Source: Maratus speciosus (lineage: Eukaryota > Arthropoda > Arachnida > Araneae > Salticidae). Taken from it: a stretch of DNA of 64,000 nucleotides. The number at the start of each line of letters is the position of its first letter. Position 1 is the first letter of the stretch. This document shows, piece by piece, positions 56,066 through 64,000 of the stretch. The position numbers were made by a program, and so were the translations under genes. The notes under the pieces are model-generated. The model was given only the letters and a program-made list of their open reading frames with translations. It was not told the DNA's origin and ran no database searches. The stretch spans positions 73,659,974-73,723,973 of the forward strand of contig OZ010796.1 in assembly GCA_963932465.1 (NCBI GenBank). The letters run 5' to 3'.

Positions 56066-57487
56066 CACTATATGGCCAAAGGTGACCGGTCACTTGCGAT
56101 TTTAGACGTTTTGTTAAATATCTAGAAAAATACATGAGGAATTAATCTGAAACTGTAGGTGTGTAAACAATGTAGTATAGGTCATATATTTCCGCGAAGA
56201 TTTTTTCCCGAAACCCAATAGGGGACCGTCAGCAAATTGAAAAAAAACGAATATATTTTGGATAACTCTCTATAAACTAATGCAGCAAAAGCGCTTAAAC
56301 TCGAGTTTATTAATAAGTGGCTTATTGTAATATAATGTGTTCGTTTTTATGAGGATAGTATGTATACTCGTAGAAAGATTAAGGTTTTTATAAAAACAAT
56401 CCCAAATTTCGCCAAGTTTTTTGCTTATAATTTGCAGAGTTTTTAATATAAAAAGAAGTTCTTTTCAGAAAATATAACGAACAACATTCTCCACAATACT
56501 CTGCAATCAGAATTAAAAAATAATAAAAATTGGACGAAAAATGAGCAGGTTTGCTAAAAAAAATTTCACTGCGCATGCGCGAATGCAATCAAAATATAAT
56601 GTACAGAATGTGTTAGCTAAATGTATTCAGCATCTTTTGTAAAAGCCTCAAAAGCATAGTTTGAAAAGTCTGATATAATAATCGTTTATAGAATAAGCTC
56701 AAAATCCGTTGTTCCCAAAATGAAGGAAAAAGATGAGGGATTGTATCCTTATATCCATTGATTAGTGCTAATATAGCATACACAATATTTCACGTACTAC
56801 TGTATTTGGATACAGCCCCTCATCTATTTGCTTCCTTTTAGGAATAACGTATTTCGAGCTTATTCTATCAACGATTATTATCAGACTTTTCAAACTATAT
56901 TTTTGAGACTTTCACAAAAGTTGCTCTATACATTTAGCTAACATATTATGCACATTATATTTTGATTACGTTCGAGCATGCGCAGTGAATCATTATTTAG
57001 TAAACCTGCTCGTTTTACATACAATTATTATTTTTTTTCATTTTGATTAAAGAGTATTGTGTACAATGTTGTTTTACATGTTTTCTGAAAATAACTTTGT
57101 TGTATATTAAGAACTCTACAAATTATAAGCAAAAAACTTGGCTAAATTTGGGATTGTTTTTATAAAAACCTTAATTTTTCTACGAGTATACATGCTGTCC
57201 TCATAAAAACGAACACATTATATTACAATAAGCCACTTATTAATAAACTCGCGTTTGAACGGTTTTGCTGGTCTAGTTTATACAGGGTTATCCAAAAGAT
57301 ATTCGTTCTTTTTCAATTTGCTGACGGTCCCCTATGGGGTTTCGGGAAAAAAATTTCGCGGAAATATATAACTTATACTATACTGTTTACACACCTGCAG
57401 TTTCAAGTTAATTCTTCATGTATTTTTCTAGATATTTAACAAAACGTCTAAAATTGCAAGTGGCTGGTCACCTTTGGCCATATAGTG
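56066..57487. mobile_element. Nearly complete 1.42-kb palindrome, CACTATATGGCC ends
   Basis: TA at 56064 and 57488. CACTATATGGCCAAAGGTGA mirrors TCACCTTTGGCCATATAGTG, and pairing continues through 'tgctgacggtcccctatggg', 'aagccacttattaataaact', 'catgcgcagtga' and 'aatgaaggaaaaagatgagg' type blocks to a small loop near 56776, giving arms of about 680 bp. Ends of the 'CACTATAT.GCCAAA' type are known from Tc1/mariner elements. No transposase is left. Confidence 0.9.
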
Positions 57488-57489
57488 TA

Positions 57490-57739
57490 TTAACATGCCA
57501 AAAAATTGTTTGTAAACAAAATTAAAACACTTGTAACTTTGCGAAAAATAATCGCATCTGCATGCTGTTTTCCGCGAATGACGTGGTACAAATTGGAAAA
57601 TAATAATACACATAAAAAAAAAATGTCAATTTTGGGGATGATTTTTGCTGAAATACAGGTTCACGGTCCGCTTAACGAAGATAATTATTGAAGAGGAGTA
57701 CATTTCTGATTTATAATTAGGGGCATAAAGGGTTAAATA
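57490..57739. other. Unassigned DNA
   Basis: Short stretch with two overlapping chance ORFs; nothing recognised. Confidence 0.35.
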
Positions 57740-58240
57740 AAAAGAGAAATGACTATAAGATGAACATAATTCGCATTTCAAGGCTGTTCTCAAATCCAAA
57801 AGGGCAACTTTCTGACATAAGTTTTAATTTATTTTTGTTCGGAAATGCATGGAATTAGCAAGTATTGTTGTTCAGAAACTATGTAATCGAGCGGTTTTTC
57901 CCGTTTTTTTTTTTAAACGCAATAGATCTTTCAGAAAATAGTGTCAAAGTGGGCATTTTGAATGGAATTTCCGCGCGAAAGAAAAATAAGTACTGAAGGT
58001 AGGTTGTAAAACGTGTTTGTCACGTGATCAAAATTGCTAATAACTCAATAGGTAATTGATTGATCAGAAAATGGGAAACGCAGTTCGATTCGAAATCGTT
58101 TCCATGGTCAGGCTTTCCAATTTTATATATCTTCGTTAAAAAATGAATTTGTAAATGTGTCAAAGCGTTTTGCGCTTGTTGAGCAGAGCAGTTAAGAACG
58201 GCCTTAATCATAAAGAAACCCCTACTTTTAAAATAGAAAA
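57740..58240. repeat. Dispersed repeat R12, copy 2
   Basis: Shares 'ttcagaaactat', 'gtcaaagtgggcattttg', 'aaaatgaatttgtaaatgtg' and 'ttgttgagca' in order with 30711-31300. Diverged. Confidence 0.4.
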
Positions 58241-58542
58241 GTTTATCATTGCTCTTAGGTTAACAGAGTAAATAGAAAAGACTCTTATCTAAACAATAAA
58301 TACGCAATTGAACGTTGTACTAAACGCATAAAAGAATATTTTGGCAGGATATACCTACCTGAAGAGTTTATCTTTCGCTAATTACGAAGACGGAAGAAAT
58401 TATTTTTAGCCTTCTGTTGTCTGTGGTTTTCATGTTGACATCTTACTTTCTTATTTAATACGATAAAACTTTAACATTGTAGAAATATCCTTGCAACAGG
58501 GCCAAGAATCATCGCTTATTGGATACATTTACATAATTTTTA

Positions 58543-59600
58543 TTTTCTTCTATCTTTACAAGAAGAAAGTATTGGATTCATGAAAACTTTCGAATTCCGG
58601 TTTTCGACGTATTTACACGTTTTATTGGTCAGAGATTCCAAAAAACAGGTTTTTACAAAATGTCTGTCTGTCTGTCTGTATGTGACACAAATATTGTGGG
58701 CGCTCTATCTCAAGAACTAATGCACGGAATTTAATTAAAATTTATATTCAGTTAGTCCCTGATATAAATGGGTGCTGATTACTTTTTGGTGTAAATCGCT
58801 CAACAGGTGGCGCTGCTATACAGCATTTTTCACGATTTCCACAATAGTTCAATCTCCAGAACTAATGCGCGGATATTTATCAAACTTCAGATTTAGTTAA
58901 CCCTTAACATGAATTGACGTTTTATACATTTTGGTGTAAATCACTCAATAGGTGGCGCTGCTATGCTGCATTTTGCAGGATTTACACGATTTCTGCAATA
59001 GCTCAATCTCAAGAAATAATGCACGGATTTTCATCAAACTTCAGATTCTGTTAGTACTTGATATGACGTTGTGCTGATTACGTGTTGGTGTAAATCGCCC
59101 AGCAGGTGGCACTTCTATGCTGCATTTTTAGTAATTTCCGCAATAGCTCTATCTCCAGAACTAATGCTTCGATTTTCAACAAACTTCAGATTCAGGTATA
59201 CCTGGATATGAATTAGTGCTGTTTATGTTCTGGTGCAAATCGCTCAACAGGTGGCGCTGCTATGCTGCATTTTTCAGAATTGTCATCACAGCTCTATCTC
59301 AATAACTAATGCACGAATTTTCATCAAACTTCAGATTCATGTAATGCCTTGATATCAATTAGTGCTGTTTATGGTTTGGTGTAAAACGCTCTATAGGTGG
59401 CACTGCTATGCTACATTTTTCAGAATTTCCGCTATAGCTCTATCTCAAGAACTAATGCACGAATTTTCATCAAACTTCAAATTCAGATATATTTCGATAT
59501 GAATTGGTGCTAAATTGATATAATTTATTGCACTACTTAAATTATTTAATTAACGTGATTTATATAGAAGAAAGTTTTGTGATGGCCACAACATACTAGT
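58543..59600. repeat. Repeat R14 copy A with five ~145-bp units
   Basis: Head: 'ttctatctttacaagaagaa', 'ccggttttcgacg', 'tgtctgtctgtctg'. Then five tandem units with 'ctatctcaagaactaatgca', 'tcatcaaacttcagattca', 'ggtgtaaatcgctcaacag' and 'gtggcgctgctatgctgcat' at about 58807, 58950, 59105, 59250 and 59395. Ends 'aagaaagttttgtgatgg' and 'catactag'. Confidence 0.85.
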
Positions 59601-59930
59601 TTTTATTTTCTTCTATCTTTGTGAGAAAAACGTATTGGGTTAGTGAAAAATTTTTGACTTCCGGTTTTCGACGGATTTATATGTTTTAGGAGATTCTGAA
59701 TACGATTTGATGGTTTTTAGAAAATGTCTGTCTGTGAGTCTTTGACTCTGTTTGTGACCCACATTTTGTGGGCGCTGTATCCCAAGAAATAATGCACGGA
59801 ATTTAACAAAACTTTAGATTCAGTTAGTCCCTCATATAAATGGGTGCTGATTAGTTTTGGTGTAAATCGCTCAACAGGTGGCGCTGCTATGATGTATTTT
59901 TCACGATTTCCGCAATAGCTATATAATGAG
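59601..59930. repeat. Repeat R14 copy B, truncated
   Basis: Starts immediately after copy A with the same head ('ttcttctatctttgtgagaa', 'ccggttttcgacgg') and keeps a single ~145-bp unit ('aggtggcgctgctatgatgt'). Confidence 0.8.
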
Positions 59931-60264
59931 AAAATAGTATCAGTAAGGATATAATCAATAAAAATAAATAAATTCCAATATTTTGTCATTTCTCTGCAAC
60001 AATGAAAGTAATCCAATTGCAACCATTCTAAAGAAATTTCATAAAAATATTTTTTAATTAAAAATAAAATATAACAGTGGGATTATAAAAAAAAAAAGTG
60101 AGTGAGGGTACATCTACAAAGGAACAGCTTTCATTAAAAAAAATAATAATAAAATAATAATAAAATAATAATAATCAAAATCGGTTTAGTAGAAAGCTCA
60201 GGCCAGCTGACTAAAAAAACAGCCTTGTCTTTTAAATATATAAATAATATTTGTTCTATTTCTC
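59931..60264. other. Unassigned DNA with AAT-rich tract
   Basis: 'aataataataaaataataat' type simple repeat near 60145. No gene recognised. Confidence 0.5.
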
Positions 60265-61195
60265 TTTTTTCTTTCTTCTATCTTTACAAGAAGAAAGTAT
60301 TGGAAATTTTCGACTTTCGGTTTTCGATGGATTTACAAGTTTTAGGGGTCAGAGATCCGAAAAACATGTTTTTACAAAATGTCTGTCTGTGAGTCTGTCT
60401 GTCTGTAAGTGACACAAATTTTGTGGGTGTTCTAGCTGAAGAACTAATGCTCGCAGTTCAATAAAACTTTAGATTCAGTTAGTCCCTTATATAAATGGGT
60501 GCTGATTACTTTTTGGTGTAAATCACCCAACAGGTGGCGCTGCTATGATGCATTTTTCACGATTTCCACAATAGCTCTATCTCAAGAAGTAATGCTCAAA
60601 TTTTCATAGAACTTCAGATTCAGTTTGTCCCTGATAGAGTTTGATGCTGATCACTGTTTGGTGTAAATCGCCCAACAGGCGGTGCTGCTATGCTGCATTT
60701 TTCCCGATTCCTGCAATAGCTCTATCTTAAGAGCTAATGCATGAATTTTCATCAAATTTTAGATTCAGTTAGTCCCTGACGTAAATTGGGGCTGATTAGT
60801 TTTTGGAGTAAATCGACTTACAGGTGGCGCTGCTATGCAGATTTCTTCACAATTTTCTCAATAGCTCTATTTCAAAAACAAATGCACGGATTTCATCATA
60901 TTTCAAATTCAGTTAGGCATAGACATAAGTTGTTGTTGATTAGGTTTTGGTGCAAATCACCCAATAAGTGGAGCAATTATGCTACATTTTATAGGATTTA
61001 TAGGATTTAGTCGATACTTGATACTATACTCGATAGTCATATCTCAAGAGCTAATGCACGGAATTTCATATCTTTAGAATCCTTACGATGGGCACATAGA
61101 TTGTCATTTAATTTTGGCACTGTGAGACGAATTTTGATGTATTAACATGTATGAGATAGAAGAAAGTCTTGGAATTGGCACATCCGGCTAGTTTT
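60265..61195. repeat. Repeat R14 copy C with four ~145-bp units
   Basis: Same head as copies A and B, then units at about 60535, 60678, 60823 and a diverged one near 60968. Ends 'agatagaagaaagtcttgg' and 'ccggctag'. Copies A and C both end in CTAG followed by T. Confidence 0.85.
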
Positions 61196-61555
61196 TCATG
61201 CAGGCAATTTTTGTTTGCATTTTTGTGGATGTATTTATGTCATTTTTACATCGAGATTGCACATAATATTTTACACTGGAAATTTAAATATTTGAGAAAA
61301 ATGTTTTCAATAAAAAAGCATCTTTTATAATCATCAAAAGCTAAAGTTTATATTTATAAAATTATGCTGTTGATGTATTACGTTGCTCGGATAAAATTCA
61401 TCTTTCATTTTCAACATTTTTCGGAAATGTTCATAGGTTAGTCCTAATTAGAGCAGAGGTGCAAAATTCGAAAAATATGATTATGATAAAAAAGATAACT
61501 TTTCAGGCCCTTACCAAAAGTAAAACTAGTCGTTTGTGACAATCCCTATACTTTC

Positions 61556-61740
61556 TTCTGTGTAATCCATGTTAATACTTCAAACTTCGCTATCACACTG
61601 CCAAAATTAAATAACGATCTATGCCCATCATGAGGATTCTAAAGATATAAAATTCGTGCTTTAGTTCTTGAGATATAACTATCACTAAAATCCTGTAAAT
61701 CCTGAAAAATACAGCATAGCAGCGCCACCTGTTGGGTGAT
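61556..61740. repeat. Inverted fragment of the R14 tail
   Basis: 'cgccacctgttgggtgat', 'agcatagcag' and 'gcccatcatgaggattctaa' are the reverse complement of the end of copy C (about 60950-61100), so copy C and this piece form an imperfect large inverted repeat around 61200-61550. Confidence 0.7.
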
Positions 61741-62037
61741 TGCGTTTACCTGCGGGAGAAGGGGTTATGCAGGTCAAAAAGCTTCAAAATTACGTCATTT
61801 TATCAAGGCTCATTTTTCTATATGTTCTTCCGTTTTATGGTGTAGTACGTTTGCAGATGGTCTGGCTGACGGGAGACGTTGCGTTTACCTGCGGTAGAAG
61901 GGATTATGCAGGTCAAAAAACTTCAAAATTACGTCATTTTAGCAAGGCTCATTTTTCTGTATGTTCTTCTATTTTATGGTGTAGTTCGTATGCGGACGGT
62001 CTGGCTGGCGGGAGACGTTGCGTTTACTTGCGGGAGA
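61741..62037. repeat. 139-bp tandem repeat, 2.1 copies, little diverged
   Basis: 'gcgtttacctgcgggagaag' at 61742, 'gcgtttacctgcggtagaag' at 61881 and 'gcgtttacttgcgggagaaa' at 62020. The first two copies differ at only a dozen or so positions. The overlapping ORFs reflect the repeat. Confidence 0.9.
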
Positions 62038-62429
62038 AAATCCATTATTGCCAGACTTTGCCAATGTTGCTAAGACCCTGCCAGATCCACATTTATAGGT
62101 AACATATTACTCTTTGGCTATCAGACAACCTATAATTAATTTGCAAGACACAAATTCGGTTGCAAAGTTAATGCCAGTAAAAAAGTGTATATGCAGTATT
62201 CCCTAATGTTTTTGTACCCAAATCTTGCATTCTGTAAGCAATATGGAATTATTCCATGCAATTATCTGTAATAGCGCCCTCTATTATCGAGATTTTGAAC
62301 TAATTTTTTTTGTTGGTGCCATACAAAATCCCGTACCACACTGAATCTTTATCTGCAAACAGCATGTCTCTCATGTCATAGTTCTTTTTTTTTATCGCGT
62401 TTTACTTTCGCACCGGACTTTTGAATCAC
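62038..62429. other. Unassigned DNA
   Basis: No recognised feature. The 'cgcaccggactttt' patch near 62410 leads into repeat A. Confidence 0.35.
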
Positions 62430-62665
62430 CCGGTACACTGCAAACGACTTTTCCCCATAGGCCGTCCTGTAACGGAATTCTTTTGAGTGTCCCTGTCAAT
62501 AAACAGTAAGTGCTACACACTTCATTTTCAATGCCGAACATTCCGTAGTAAACCACAGTAACATATATGAATTTCATGGCAATCGGATTCTATTGACAGA
62601 AGTTAGAGCACGGACAGACAAACCGAATTCATAAATACTTTTCAACTATGTTGGAAATTGTTAAA
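62430..62665. repeat. Interspersed repeat A, copy 3
   Basis: 'cataggccgtcctgtaacgg', 'taagtgctac', 'agaagttagagcacggacag' and 'cttttcaactatgttgga' match copies at 5050 and 49205. Confidence 0.75.
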
Positions 62666-62897
62666 CTGCACGATATGTTACAATGTGAGAAATATCCGAG
62701 TGTATTAAAAAATGAAGAATGACGACTACAAATATGTGGCTTATATTTGTCTCTAAAACTGTATTTATGCGTTACGATGCAAACGATTTTTTATATGTTG
62801 TTACTTATGTTACACATCTTGTTGAAATGAACACTAAAAATGGTATTATTGTAACAAGGAGTACCGGGCTACCCGAGTTACAGAATCTATATATATG

Positions 62898-64000
62898 CAG
62901 TTGAACTCCAGTTATGCGTTTTGCTCAGGACCGTGCAACAAAGCGTAGAACTCGGTAAAACGTACAACTCAATTAATGGCCTACCGGAACCATTGTTAAA
63001 AATTTATCTTGAAAATTTTCTTACTCTGAGACGTTTAAGTTGCCTTTTATATTGAAAACAGTAGTTTCATAAGGATTACTGTACCCATGATATAACTTCG
63101 TGGAAATCGAATAGAGTAAAAACAAAGGTACAGAAGAAAAGTACATATTAATAGTTATTTTATTATAAAAGCTTTATTAAAAATATTTTTTAGTACACAT
63201 ATACAGTACTCAAAAGCAATCATTAGCATAGCTTTGTAATGTAAATCATTCATCAAAAACATTTCAGTAGTTTCCTAAATTTTATTACTAATCTTGGATT
63301 GTTTCGTTTTTGCAGAGCCACACTGAATAGCCTTTCTGTAATAACGCTGTAATTTTGTACACTGAATTGCATTTCTGTTAATAATGCGGCCGATTTACTC
63401 CTGATGAACTGCTTTACTATGTCAAAAGCCCTTAGAACAGCTTCGAAGTTTGCCATCGGTTGATTGTTCTGGGGGGGGGGGGGGGGATCATCACAATCAG
63501 ACACCTCCGACACGTCGTCAGGCTATAATATCGTCATCATCTAAAAATACTATTTTTAGATGCTATTTTGGGGTGCTTTTCTTCTGCATTAAGACGTGAC
63601 ACAATATACTGAAGTAGCATCTTCCAATAATGCACTTTACAATTTGCAATTATGCCCAGATCAAACGGCAGCAATTTTCTAGTGCATTTAGCCGGAAAAA
63701 ACTCCACTCGGATGGTCTCGAGCTGACTTGAGGGCGGGTGGGAACACAGTAGTCCGTTAATAAAATAATTTTGCGTTTCTCTCTTCCTATACGCGCATCT
63801 TTTTTGAGCCAACTGTCCATGCCTGAACGTGCAAACCATTATTTTACATTTGCCTCATAACCCGTGGGAAATGTGATTGTGTTTTGAAAGCAGCGGGATT
63901 TATTTTTTCTTTTTACACTCACTAACGGTCGTAGCTTATCGATAAGTTACGATCGGTAGCCGATTGGTACCGTCAGAATTTGTCCCCAACAATGCAGTCA
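62898..64000 (-). mobile_element. Tigger/pogo element, partial at window edge
   Basis: The left end at 62898 (CAGTTGAACTCCAGTTATGC) is of Tigger/pogo type, and a matching minus-strand Tigger transposase fragment lies inside. The other end lies beyond the window. Confidence 0.65.
63253..63839 (-). pseudogene. Tigger transposase, DDE C-terminal part (broken)
   Basis: Two minus-strand frames. The upstream one (63537-63839) contains IRVEFFPAKCTRKLLPFDLG and IIANCKVHYWKMLLQYIV, which correspond to the 'FLP.NTTS.LQP.D.G.I..FK..Y' block around the last catalytic residue of the DDE_1 domain of Tigger/jerky transposases. The downstream one (63253-63513) starts after a stop at 63523, opens with SDCDDPPPPPQ and continues FEAVLRAFDIVKQFIRSK, the acidic linker plus C-terminal helix of the family. 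The proline run comes from a poly-G tract (63473-63486). A frame change and an in-frame stop between the parts make it non-functional. Confidence 0.75.

Noticed and set aside
59717..60022. 101-codon minus-strand ORF
   Set aside because: It overlaps repeat R14 copy B and adjacent AT-rich DNA and has no family features.
1..64000. LTR or LINE retrotransposons
   Set aside because: No reverse transcriptase, integrase or gag motifs, no long direct terminal repeats and no primer-binding site were recognised in any frame. Short degraded pieces could have been missed.

Overview
The window looks like repeat-dense, AT-rich nuclear DNA from a eukaryote, most likely an arthropod and plausibly a chelicerate such as a spider. 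This rests on one spliced coding exon of an SLC18B1-like transporter, pogo/Tigger, Tc1 and hAT transposase remnants, hundreds of bases of hairpin MITEs, (TA)n microsatellites and an interspersed repeat carrying an 'acggacagac' motif. Nothing bacterial is present: no operons, no dense ORFs, no CRISPR. The species cannot be fixed from the sequence alone.

Only one host-gene segment is convincing: positions 48183-48420 (+), a 76-codon 5' coding exon with a clean acceptor and donor. No further exon of that gene was recognised, so the DNA after 48421 is read as its intron 1. All other recognisable coding DNA is broken transposase: pogo/Tigger C-terminus (15556-15786), hAT/ZMYM-like transposase (about 42640-45680, split by a Tc1 element), Tc1 (43936-44175, minus), a pogo/psq-type helix-turn-helix fragment (53937-54080) and a Tigger DDE-domain fragment (63253-63839, minus).

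Layout. 1-5.4 kb: a ~155-bp tandem array, then a 3.1-kb foldback element with another element inside it. 5.6-15.3 kb: small MITEs (hAT-type with 8-bp duplications, TTAA-type, TA-type), a ~375-bp tandem duplication whose second copy is filled by a TTAA-flanked element, and the first 'acggacagac' repeat. 15.4-20.9 kb: two Tigger-like elements. 21.5-28.5 kb: a 7-kb hAT-like element filled with tandem arrays. 29-33.2 kb: TTAA element, tandem repeats, foldback element. 33.66-47.1 kb: a nested stack in which three copies of a palindromic element sit in or beside a tRNA-like A-box; the middle copy holds a 12.4-kb hAT-like element, and this holds a 6.2-kb hAT-like element built around a 150-bp satellite, a broken hAT transposase and a Tc1 element. 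48.2-57.5 kb: the SLC18B1-like exon and its presumed intron, with several hairpin elements, including a nearly complete 1.4-kb palindrome. 58.5-62.7 kb: ~145-bp and 139-bp tandem repeats. 62.9-64 kb: end of a Tigger element.

The main pattern is that several DNA-transposon ends with good target-site duplications enclose long tandem arrays and inverted arms instead of a transposase. Repeat boundaries and periods were read by eye and are approximate unless a target-site duplication fixes them.
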